A stretch of 21,464 nucleotides of DNA from JACNLN01 sp964626495 (lineage in GTDB: Bacteria > Fidelibacterota > Marinisomatia > Marinisomatales > CAZVFT01). Of this stretch, positions 14,386 to 21,326 are shown one piece after another. How positions within the stretch are numbered: the first letter of the stretch is position 1; each line of letters opens with the position of its first letter. The notes under the pieces were generated by a model. It searched no databases, was not told the DNA's origin, and saw nothing but the letters and a program-made list of their open reading frames with translations. The stretch lies in assembly GCA_964626495.1 (NCBI GenBank), contig CAZVFT010000041.1, positions 1 to 21,464 on the forward strand, written 5' to 3'. The position numbers were made by a program, and so were the translations under genes.

Positions 14386-15555
14386 TCAAACGAAATCATT
14401 TTTCATTGAGTTGTCAATTGCCATCAGAATATTTTCTACAATCTGTAAAAATATCCTGCTAACATAAGAATCGGGTTTTTTAATTGTTATGGGGACACCC
14501 TCATCACTGGCTTCCATAAGATCAGAGGTAACCGGAATTTCCCCAAGAAGAGGAACACTTAGACGTACACTTTCCTTCTTTCCCCCGCCTCTTTTAAAAA
14601 GATCAACATCAACTTTGAACTTGCCATTCTGATCAGTGATGGAATCAACAGTTCGATCTAATTCTGAAAATGTAATTGTAGCCTGATCAACAGGTTTTCC
14701 CTCTTTATTCTGAACAATTCCAGACACTCGATATCCAGACATATTTTCCACCACACCAAGGACAGGTGTTTTCACTTTCCCAAACATATCAGCACTTTTT
14801 CGCACATCAGCCAGCGCTAAATCCTGGGGGGTTGTCACAATGATCGTTCCGGTGATTCTTAACTTCTGAATAAGTGTTAGCTGAACATCTCCCGTTCCTG
14901 GTGGTAAATCCAACACCAGATAATCAAGTTCACCCCAAAATACATCCTGAAAAAATTGTTCTGTCATTCTTGCTACCATTGGACCTCGCCAGATCACAGG
15001 TGTACTATTCCCGGTGATAAATCCAAAGGACATAACTTTCATTCCATATTTTTGGAGCGGGATTAACTTTTTTTCGGAGTTAATCTTGGGTCGTTCTTTG
15101 ATTCCAAGAAGAATGGGTAAACTCGGACCATAGATATCCAGATCCAGAAGTCCAACTTGATGACCCTGAGAAGCAAGAGTGGCAGCAATATTGACGGCTA
15201 TCGTTGATTTTCCAACACCCCCCTTCCCACTGGCTACAGCAATAACACGTTTAACATTAGGAATTGAATCAGGAGCAGGGATAGAAGAATCCGGGGTTTG
15301 AACCTTGGGACGTTGTGGAATTTCTAAAAAATGGATATTAATGTTCTTAAATCTACCCGTTTTTTGGAGAACCTTTTTAACCCTGACATCTATCTCATTT
15401 TTATTGTTTTCATTTAATGTCGTGACTTGCAAATCAACTGTAATATTTTTATCCTGAAAATGAACATCTTTTACAATTCCAAAAGAGACAATATCACGAC
15501 TATACCCAGGATACTTTACAGTACGTAAAAGTTCTATTACATCTTTTTTCTTCAT
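14386..15555 (-). CDS. mrp: Mrp/ApbC-type P-loop ATPase lacking cysteines, with an inserted beta-sandwich module
   Basis: The product is 389 aa. An N-terminal DUF59/MIP18-like domain (about 1-80, KKKDVIELLRTVKYPGYSRDIVSFGIV) and a proline-rich linker precede a Mrp/NBP35 ATPase domain. This has the deviant Walker A SGKGGVGKS (109-117), DIYGPSLP, VIWRGPMV, DYLVLDLPPGTGDVQLTL and TTPQDLALADVRK. The family normally carries a bridging [4Fe-4S] cluster on a CxxC after ENMS and acts as an Fe-S carrier. Here GVVENMSG (267-274) runs straight into about 45 residues (VSGIVQNKEGKPVDQATITF..SITDQNGKFKVDVDLF). These resemble a carboxypeptidase-regulatory-like (CarboxypepD_reg) beta-sandwich. The sequence then returns to GGGKKESVRLSVPLLGEIPVTSDL. 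There is no cysteine in the whole protein, so a CxxC-bound cluster is impossible. Frame and flanking motifs are intact, so this is not a frameshift. A strong terminator hairpin ends 29 nt upstream of the start. Confidence 0.93.
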   Translation of the reverse strand: MKKKDVIELLRTVKYPGYSRDIVSFGIVKDVHFQDKNITVDLQVTTLNENNKNEIDVRVKKVLQKTGRFKNINIHFLEIPQRPKVQTPDSSIPAPDSIPNVKRVIAVASGKGGVGKSTIAVNIAATLASQGHQVGLLDLDIYGPSLPILLGIKERPKINSEKKLIPLQKYGMKVMSFGFITGNSTPVIWRGPMVARMTEQFFQDVFWGELDYLVLDLPPGTGDVQLTLIQKLRITGTIIVTTPQDLALADVRKSADMFGKVKTPVLGVVENMSGYRVSGIVQNKEGKPVDQATITFSELDRTVDSITDQNGKFKVDVDLFKRGGGKKESVRLSVPLLGEIPVTSDLMEASDEGVPITIKKPDSYVSRIFLQIVENILMAIDNSMKNDFV

Positions 15556-15584
15556 ATTATCTTCGATAAATTAGTTTTGATTAC

Positions 15585-15619
15585 AAAAAACGGCTGTTCG
15601 CCATGAACAGCCGTTTTTT
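15585..15619 (-). terminator. Perfect intrinsic terminator (structurally bidirectional)
   Basis: AAAAAACGGCTGTTC (15585-15599) and GAACAGCCGTTTTTT (15605-15619) pair perfectly over 15 bp around a 5-nt loop (GCCAT). The GC-rich core is followed by six T on either strand. On the minus strand it closes the ferredoxin/small-ORF transcript, 17 nt after the small ORF's stop and 29 nt before the mrp start codon. Confidence 0.9.
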
Positions 15620-15636
15620 CCACTTATAAAGGCAAA

Positions 15637-15783
15637 TTATCGATCACGTCCGTTATACTCAAAATTTCTGTCATTATATTCTTTCCATTCATATTTCAAT
15701 AGGAACATACAATAAACAGTCCAATCATCGACGCAAGTAAAATCGTTAACTCTCATATTTGGTTTACAGATATTGGATACCAT
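15637..15783 (-). CDS. Candidate small protein, 48 aa, unidentified
   Basis: An ATG-initiated frame of 48 codons runs between the ferredoxin gene and the terminator, with its stop 17 nt before the hairpin. Residues are rich in aromatic and charged types (DDWTVYCMFLLKYEWKEY, ending FEYNGRDR), with cysteines at 6, 17 and 25. A GAGAG lies about 7 nt upstream of the ATG, and an in-frame stop lies shortly before it, so the start is bounded. I do not recognise the family. The position against a strong terminator argues that something is transcribed here; a chance ORF or a small RNA remain alternatives. Confidence 0.45.
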   Translation of the reverse strand: MVSNICKPNMRVNDFTCVDDWTVYCMFLLKYEWKEYNDRNFEYNGRDR

Positions 15784-15840
15784 AATTAGCTCTCTATTCC
15801 ATCATAATGCCGTATAGAAATTCCCATAGTCTAGTTTAGT

Positions 15841-16086
15841 TTAACCTCCGGTAAGACGTTTATAACGTTCAAGCAAAACCTCATCTGATTCCTCAACTCC
15901 AACAACAATACAATCATCCACAGGACAGACTTCTACACACTGAGATTCATCAAAATGTCCTTTGCACTCGGTACACAAATCAGGGGCTATTTCATAGATT
16001 TCATCCCCTTCAGTAATTGCCTCATTTGGACATTCCGGTTCGCATGCACCACAATTAATACATTCATCATTAATGTAAAGCGACAT
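15841..16086 (-). CDS. Alvin-type 2[4Fe-4S] ferredoxin
   Basis: The product is 81 aa, a low-potential electron carrier. Cluster-binding cysteines are C9-xx-C12-xx-C15-xxx-C19-P, and C38-xx-C41-x8-C50-xxx-C54-P. The eight-residue spacing in the second motif and the C-terminal extension (VVGVEESDEVLLERYKRLTGG) are typical of the Allochromatium vinosum/YfhL type. A ninth cysteine (C59) is present. The start is fixed by AGGAGG 4 nt upstream (16091-16097). It is the first gene of a minus-strand unit, followed by the candidate small ORF and a terminator. The partner enzyme cannot be told from context. Confidence 0.95.
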   Translation of the reverse strand: MSLYINDECINCGACEPECPNEAITEGDEIYEIAPDLCTECKGHFDESQCVEVCPVDDCIVVGVEESDEVLLERYKRLTGG

Positions 16087-16229
16087 GATTCCTCCTAATT
16101 TTTCTTTGTGTTATTGACCCTCACCTGTTAGCCACTGAAAGCTGTAACAATCGTGAAAATCCTAATTCAATGAACTAATTTCTCTTTCTCAATTTAATTT
16201 TAATTGTACATTTTCAAAAGAAATTTCCA

Positions 16230-16262
16230 AACCTTTCAAAGGTTTCGAACCTTTGAAAGGTT
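16230..16262. repeat. Perfect 15-bp palindrome between divergent genes
   Basis: AACCTTTCAAAGGTT (16230-16244) and its exact reverse complement AACCTTTGAAAGGTT (16248-16262) surround a TCG loop. Each arm is itself nearly palindromic, so alternative cruciforms are possible. There is no U-run on either side, and the ferredoxin and peptidase genes diverge from this spacer, so it is not a terminator. It looks like a REP-like interspersed element. The rest of the 343-nt spacer (16087-16429) must hold both promoters; I see no clear boxes. Confidence 0.8.
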
Positions 16263-16429
16263 AACCTGGATACCCCACAGATAGAATAAGGGTTTCAACT
16301 CGTGTGAGGGAACTGGCTGTTTTAAATAATTTCTGAAGCAGAGTAAAAACTTTTGTAACTTTTACCAGAAAAAGTTTCAACTGAATATGTATTATTATTT
16401 CGGTCCATAGCCTTGAATAAGGGGAAGAT

Positions 16430-18901
16430 ATGAAAAAATCAATTAATACAAATAAACTGTTAATAATTTTACGGCGAACACGTATAACCATTTTAATTGC
16501 AGGACTCTTAAGTGTACTCACATCTCAGGATGTATCCACAACTGAACAAATTTATCGAACACCACCACAGGAAATAATAGATATAGTAGATGCACCTCCA
16601 ACACCCGCTATATCTATCAGTCCAACTCGAGAATGGATGCTCATAATGACCAAACCCAGTTTCCCTTCCATTGAAGAACTGGCAGAGCCAGAATTACGAC
16701 TTGCAGGACTGCGTATCAAACCCCGTACAAATGGAAAAAGCCGCATCGGTTACTACACCGGTCTTATATTGAAAAAAATTGATGATTTAACCAAAATACC
16801 TATTACCGGCATTCCTCAAAAGGGTCGAATAGGAAATGTGCGGTGGTCACCAGATGGAAAACACATTGCATTCACCCTCACATTAGACGATAGAATTGAA
16901 CTTTGGTCAGCAGATGTGCATTCTGGTAAAGCAAAACGGTTGACAAGAAAACAATTGAATGGTGCTTATGGTTCCCCTTATCAATGGTGTTCAGACAGTA
17001 AAACACTAGTTTGTAAAATAATTCCCTCCCGACGAGGAAATCCCCCCACATCTCCTAAAATTCCTACTGGACCTGTTATTCGAGAAAATATCAGTGGAAA
17101 AGCACCAGCACGAACCTACCAGGATTTATTGAAAAATCCACATGATGAAGAATTGTTGGAGTATTATCTGACATCCCAAATTGCACTGATACCATTGAAG
17201 GGCAGGGACAAGATCATCGGTCCAACAGGTATCATCGCTGACGCTGACCCATCGCCAAATGGACAATATCTCCTTGTTGAAACCGTTAAACGTCCATTTT
17301 CCTATTTAGTCCCAATCTACCGATTCCCCAGACTAATAGAAGTATGGGACCTTAAAGGTCGTGTTGCTCATACTGTAGCGGATGTACCATTGGCAGAGAA
17401 TATTCCCATCAGTTTTGGGGCGGTCAGAACAGGTAAACGATCAGTATATTGGCGCTCGGACAAACCAGCGATGTTATATTGGACAGAGGCACTTGATGAA
17501 GGAGATCCAATGGTTGAAGCAGAGGTGCGGGACGAGGTATTTATACAAGAAGCTCCTTTCGATAATCCACCTGTTTCATTAGTTACATTAGCCAATAGGT
17601 TTGGTGGAGTAATGTGGGGAAATGATGATCTTGCTATTGTAAGAGACTGGTGGTGGAAAACCCGCAACAGTCGTGCAATCTTAGTGCGTCCCGGTTCGCC
17701 AGACACAGAACCACGCGTGTTATTTGACCGTTCCTGGGAAGATCGATATAACGATCCTGGAAGACCTCTCATGAAACCAACAAAAAGTGGGACATATATA
17801 CTCCAAATTGCGGAAGATGGCAAAACTTTATTTCTGAAAGGTGAGGGAGCTTCACCCGAAGGTGATCGGCCCTTTCTCGACAAATATGATTCAGAAACAG
17901 GTGAAACAAATAGACTCTGGCGCTCAGAAGCACCCTATTACGAGAGGTTCGTCAATTTCTATGATGATAAGAAAATGCTTATGATAATCAGTCGTGAATC
18001 ACCCGCTAATCCACGAAATTACTTTTTGGAAGATCTTACTACTGGATCAATGTCTTCACTTACAGATTTCCCTCATCCATATCCAACGCTACTTGGAGTT
18101 CAAAAAGAATTGATCCAGTATGAGCGTACAGATGGTGTAAAACTGAATGCTACCCTATATTTACCACCTGACTATACAAAATCAAACGGACCGCTTCCCA
18201 CATTACTATGGGCTTATCCACGTGAATACAAAAGTGCTGATGCAGCAGGGCAGGTGTCTGATTCACCCTATCGCTTCCTGTGGATATACTATGGGTCACC
18301 GCTACTCTGGCTCACTCAAGGCTTCGCTGTGTTAGATGATCCAAGTATGCCTGTTGTTGGTGAAGGAGAAGAAGAACCTAATGATACATTTGTTGAGCAA
18401 TTGGTATCCAGTGCAAAGGCAGCTATTGATGAAGTTACAAGACGCGGAGTAACCGATCCGAAAAGAGTAGCAATTGGAGGCCACTCCTATGGAGCGTTTA
18501 TGACAGCCAATCTATTGGCACATTCAGATCTGTTTCGAGCAGGAATCGCCCGTAGCGGAGCGTATAATCGTACACTCACCCCATTTGGTTTTCAATCAGA
18601 GGAACGTACATTGTGGCAGGCACCAGAAATATATTTTACCATGTCACCTTTTATGCACGCAGATAAAATCAACGAGCCCATTCTTCTTATTCACGGAGAA
18701 GCCGATAATAATTCGGGTACTTATCCAATGCAGAGTGAGCGATTACATCAAGCTCTAAAAGGGCATGGAGCAACTGTGCGACTTGTTATGCTACCGCATG
18801 AAAGCCATGGCTACCGAGCACGTGAGTCAATTATGCACATGCTCTGGGAATCTGTGGAATGGTTCAATAAATACGTGAAAGATTTCATTCCAAAAGAATA
18901 A
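16430..18901 (+). CDS. S9 family serine peptidase, glutamyl endopeptidase-like (S9D)
   Basis: The product is 823 aa. An N-terminal hydrophobic segment (about 16-31, ITILIAGLLSVLTSQ) after a basic stretch indicates export. A long beta-propeller-type region (about 45-565) includes WSPDGKHIAFTLTLDDRIELW and DADPSPNGQYLLVE. The C-terminal alpha/beta-hydrolase domain (about 570-823) carries Ser686 in GGHSYGAF, Asp759 in HGEADNNSG and His793 in PHESHGY. The run IARSGAYNRTLTPFGFQSEERTLW and the HESHGYRARESIMHMLWE block match what I know of plant chloroplast glutamyl endopeptidase (CGEP, S9D) more than prolyl oligopeptidases. Glu-specific cleavage is inferred from that similarity. The start has AGGGGA about 5 nt upstream. 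The FGGY kinase follows after 13 nt. Confidence 0.9.
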   Translation: MKKSINTNKLLIILRRTRITILIAGLLSVLTSQDVSTTEQIYRTPPQEIIDIVDAPPTPAISISPTREWMLIMTKPSFPSIEELAEPELRLAGLRIKPRTNGKSRIGYYTGLILKKIDDLTKIPITGIPQKGRIGNVRWSPDGKHIAFTLTLDDRIELWSADVHSGKAKRLTRKQLNGAYGSPYQWCSDSKTLVCKIIPSRRGNPPTSPKIPTGPVIRENISGKAPARTYQDLLKNPHDEELLEYYLTSQIALIPLKGRDKIIGPTGIIADADPSPNGQYLLVETVKRPFSYLVPIYRFPRLIEVWDLKGRVAHTVADVPLAENIPISFGAVRTGKRSVYWRSDKPAMLYWTEALDEGDPMVEAEVRDEVFIQEAPFDNPPVSLVTLANRFGGVMWGNDDLAIVRDWWWKTRNSRAILVRPGSPDTEPRVLFDRSWEDRYNDPGRPLMKPTKSGTYILQIAEDGKTLFLKGEGASPEGDRPFLDKYDSETGETNRLWRSEAPYYERFVNFYDDKKMLMIISRESPANPRNYFLEDLTTGSMSSLTDFPHPYPTLLGVQKELIQYERTDGVKLNATLYLPPDYTKSNGPLPTLLWAYPREYKSADAAGQVSDSPYRFLWIYYGSPLLWLTQGFAVLDDPSMPVVGEGEEEPNDTFVEQLVSSAKAAIDEVTRRGVTDPKRVAIGGHSYGAFMTANLLAHSDLFRAGIARSGAYNRTLTPFGFQSEERTLWQAPEIYFTMSPFMHADKINEPILLIHGEADNNSGTYPMQSERLHQALKGHGATVRLVMLPHESHGYRARESIMHMLWESVEWFNKYVKDFIPKE

Positions 18902-18914
18902 GGGATATTTATTA

Positions 18915-20363
18915 ATGAAACAACCTGTCATACTAATTATCGATCAGGGAACATCCTCCACAAAAGGCTTTATCCTTAACAGACATTTTCAACAAATTCA
19001 CTCAGAAAAGATACCTCATAAGATTACCCGATCCAAACCCGGTCGTGTGGAATGTGACGCTACAGAAATAGCAGAAGGCTGCCAAACATTGGTACACTCT
19101 CTGGCGAATATCTGTGCTAACCATTCCCTTTCACCCGCTGGATTAGGTATGGCTTTTCAGCGATCCACATTTCTATTCTGGGATCGTACCACTATAAAAC
19201 CGCTAACCCCAGCCATGAGCTGGCAGGATACCCGGGCTCATGATGTGGTAAATAGAATGAATGAACATCGTGAGTGGATTCAACAAACCACAGGAATTCC
19301 CCTTACTGCACATTTTGGAGGGCCGAAATTTTTATACACGATTCAAAAATATCCCAACATAAAACAAAAAATCCTCAATGGTAATGCGGTATTTGGTCCC
19401 TTAAGTTCCTTTGTTACTCACTTATTAACGGGAAATCTGGTACTGGATGAATCCATTGCGGGACGATCTCTTTTATTAGACCTAAAAAAAGTATTCTGGG
19501 ATGAGAAGCTTTTGGACCTATTCCATGTTCCAACAACCTGTTTGCCTAAACTCACTCCAACGGTGACCACATTGGGAAATGTAAATAACATTCCGCTACT
19601 TTGTGTTATTGGCGATCAGCAGGCATCCGTTATTGGACAGGGCCGTTGGGATACAGGTGATGTAACCATGAACTACGGCACATCCGGATCTGTACTTATG
19701 AACAGCGGAAACGAGGTAACAATTATCCCCACTCTGTTGACCAACATTCTGTTTTCTACTTCGGATAAACATTATTTCCTACTTGAAGGAACGATTAATG
19801 GCGTGGGTGCATTATTTCGATGGTTAGGAAAGTATCTGGACATTCCTTACAGAAAAATGAAATGGGAAACACGCTGTACCGAGTCAACTGATGGTATAAT
19901 GATCCCGGGTATCAACGGTCTGGCATCTCCCTACTGGACTAACGAATTTGAAACCCGGTTTTTTAATCTACCCTCTAATATCCATCCCAACAAATTTGTT
20001 CGGGCAGGAATGGAATCTATTGGATTTTTAGTGTATGATATCTACAAGATAATTCGAAAAGAATCTAACATCACCTTTCGTGATATTATTGCTTCTGGTG
20101 GCAGTGCCAGACCTCCTCTGCTTCAATTTATCGCAGATTTGCTTAACATCCCAGTCCACGCTTCAAAGGAGAAAGATATGACTGCACTGGGTGTGGCAAA
20201 ACTTGTTGCAGGTCAGCTCTGGGGGTTTGATAATATGCGAAGATATGAAAAGAAAGCTATCGAAAAATCATACACTCCTGCCATGACTCCAGTGGAAAGA
20301 AATAATAAAATTCAACAGTGGCAAAATGCCCTTAAGACATTTAATATTCATCCCAAAACATAA
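18915..20363 (+). CDS. FGGY-family carbohydrate kinase, GlpK-like
   Basis: The product is 482 aa. It phosphorylates a polyol or sugar with ATP. The N-terminal phosphate loop is IIDQGTSSTKGFIL (10-18). The substrate-site region reads GMAFQRSTFLFWD..AMSWQDTRAHD, and the catalytic base is expected at D234 in GDQQASVIGQG. The ATP-side motifs NYGTSGSV and ASGGSARPPLLQ follow. The overall order resembles glycerol kinase, but the glycerol-binding RE pair (E. coli R83-E84) reads R83-S84 here, so glycerol may not be the substrate. AAGGGAT lies upstream of the ATG. It sits 13 nt after the S9 peptidase and 12 nt before the HD gene, so one operon is likely; a functional link is not obvious. Confidence 0.88.
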   Translation: MKQPVILIIDQGTSSTKGFILNRHFQQIHSEKIPHKITRSKPGRVECDATEIAEGCQTLVHSLANICANHSLSPAGLGMAFQRSTFLFWDRTTIKPLTPAMSWQDTRAHDVVNRMNEHREWIQQTTGIPLTAHFGGPKFLYTIQKYPNIKQKILNGNAVFGPLSSFVTHLLTGNLVLDESIAGRSLLLDLKKVFWDEKLLDLFHVPTTCLPKLTPTVTTLGNVNNIPLLCVIGDQQASVIGQGRWDTGDVTMNYGTSGSVLMNSGNEVTIIPTLLTNILFSTSDKHYFLLEGTINGVGALFRWLGKYLDIPYRKMKWETRCTESTDGIMIPGINGLASPYWTNEFETRFFNLPSNIHPNKFVRAGMESIGFLVYDIYKIIRKESNITFRDIIASGGSARPPLLQFIADLLNIPVHASKEKDMTALGVAKLVAGQLWGFDNMRRYEKKAIEKSYTPAMTPVERNNKIQQWQNALKTFNIHPKT

Positions 20364-20365
20364 TT

Positions 20366-20370
20366 GGAGG
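20366..20370 (+). promoter_or_regulatory. Ribosome binding site fixing the HD-protein start
   Basis: GGAGG lies 5 nt before the ATG at 20376. A TTG at 20364 is in frame but overlaps this site, so the ATG is the real start. Confidence 0.8.
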
Positions 20371-20375
20371 TAAGT

Positions 20376-20960
20376 ATGTCAGATCAAAAACAAACCTATC
20401 CAACCCGCGATAAGGCGTGGGAACTTCTGTGCGAATATACAAAATCTGACTCCCTTCGTCGACATGCTCTGGCAGTGGAACACATCATGCGCAGACTGGC
20501 AGAAAAGTACGGGGAAGATCTAGACCTGTGGGGTATCACGGGACTTCTTCATGACTTTGATTACGAAAAATATCCTACTGCTGAAGATCATCCCTATCAG
20601 GGAAACAATATCCTTGAGGAAAAGGGATACCCTGAAGAGATCAGGAAAACCATTATGGGACATGCGGTTTATACAGGAGTTCCTCGTGATACTCTCATGG
20701 CTAAAGCCCTTTACTCCTGCGATGAACTCGCAGGTTTCACCTTTGCTGTTACCTACGTCAGACCCTCAAAGTCAATTCACGAGGTAAAGGTCAAATCAGT
20801 CACAAAGAAGTTAAAGCAGAAAAGCTTTGCTGCCAGCGTTAATCGTGAGGAAGTAGAAGCAGGAATTCAGGAACTTGGTGTGGAAAGAAGTGAACACATC
20901 CAATTCATCATTGATGCTCTGAAGGAGAAGGCTGATATTTTAGGTCTGGGAGGAATCTAA
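20376..20960 (+). CDS. HD-domain metal-dependent phosphohydrolase (COG2316-like)
   Basis: The product is 194 aa. HD-superfamily ligands are visible: H30 in SLRRHALAVEHIMRRLAEKYG, H59-D60 in GLLHDFDYEKYP, H96 in GHAVYTGV and D116 in ALYSCDELAGF. This pattern fits the short stand-alone predicted hydrolases of the HDIG/COG2316 group, whose substrate is unknown. The C-terminal part is helical (VKSVTKKLKQKSFAASVNREEVEAGIQELG, then IQFIIDALKEKAD). It is the last gene of the peptidase-kinase-HD unit. A hairpin lies 25 nt after its stop. Confidence 0.88.
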   Translation: MSDQKQTYPTRDKAWELLCEYTKSDSLRRHALAVEHIMRRLAEKYGEDLDLWGITGLLHDFDYEKYPTAEDHPYQGNNILEEKGYPEEIRKTIMGHAVYTGVPRDTLMAKALYSCDELAGFTFAVTYVRPSKSIHEVKVKSVTKKLKQKSFAASVNREEVEAGIQELGVERSEHIQFIIDALKEKADILGLGGI

Positions 20961-20985
20961 ATCTATACTTCTCGAGAATTTCATG

Positions 20986-21021
20986 TGGAAAAATGTGTGG
21001 TTCATCACACATTATTTTCCA
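20986..21021 (+). terminator. Imperfect hairpin downstream of the HD gene, possible terminator
   Basis: TGTGTG (20994-20999) pairs with CACACA (21006-21011) around GTTCAT. The stem extends imperfectly through the A-run/T-run (TGGAAAAA against TTATTTTCCA), with bulges. No T-run follows, so it is a weak terminator candidate or an mRNA 3'-end stabiliser. Confidence 0.45.
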
Positions 21022-21215
21022 AAGGATCCTGGAGATGGATAATCTTTTATGACTCTTGACGGACAGGGGAGTTTGCGCCTGCTATTCATACCTGTCACTG
21101 ATTCCGTCGATAGCCGGATCGGTAACGGTATTGCCATTCAACCGACGTTTTTTCAGTTGAGCACATATTTAACACACTCTGCCAGCAAGTTGATAGCTTG
21201 TCGCATAACAATATT

Positions 21216-21326
21216 CTCCTCTCCCTCGATGCCTGTCCGGCAACCGACGGAGGAGAGGGCTAGGGTGAGGGTGATTATTTAAAAACACACCCCCTCCGCC
21301 AAGGCGGAGACCCCTCTGTAGAGGGG
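21216..21326. repeat. Composite GC-rich palindromic repeat block
   Basis: Three adjacent hairpins are visible: CCTCTCC (21218-21224) with GGAGAGG (21252-21258), containing an inner TGCC-TGTCC-GGCA; CTCCGCC (21294-21300) with GGCGGAG (21303-21309); and CCCCTCT (21311-21317) with AGAGGGG (21320-21326). Read on the minus strand, CACCCTCACCCTAGCCCTCTCC and the AAGTCCCC..AGGGGGTGT bracket resemble repeat families found between genes in many bacterial genomes. They are probably two repeats side by side at 21216-21273 and 21286-21330. Confidence 0.7.

Noticed and set aside
14596..14736. Frameshift or chimera explaining the odd Mrp segment
   Set aside because: The frame is open throughout and the Mrp motifs resume in the same frame on both sides of the insert.
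16261..16521. 86-aa minus-strand ORF overlapping the S9 peptidase start
   Set aside because: It overlaps the promoter and signal-peptide region of a strongly supported gene, begins inside it, and has no ribosome binding site.
21049..21282. 77-aa plus-strand ORF after the HD gene
   Set aside because: No ribosome binding site, no recognisable domain, and its end runs into the repeat block; composition is not gene-like.
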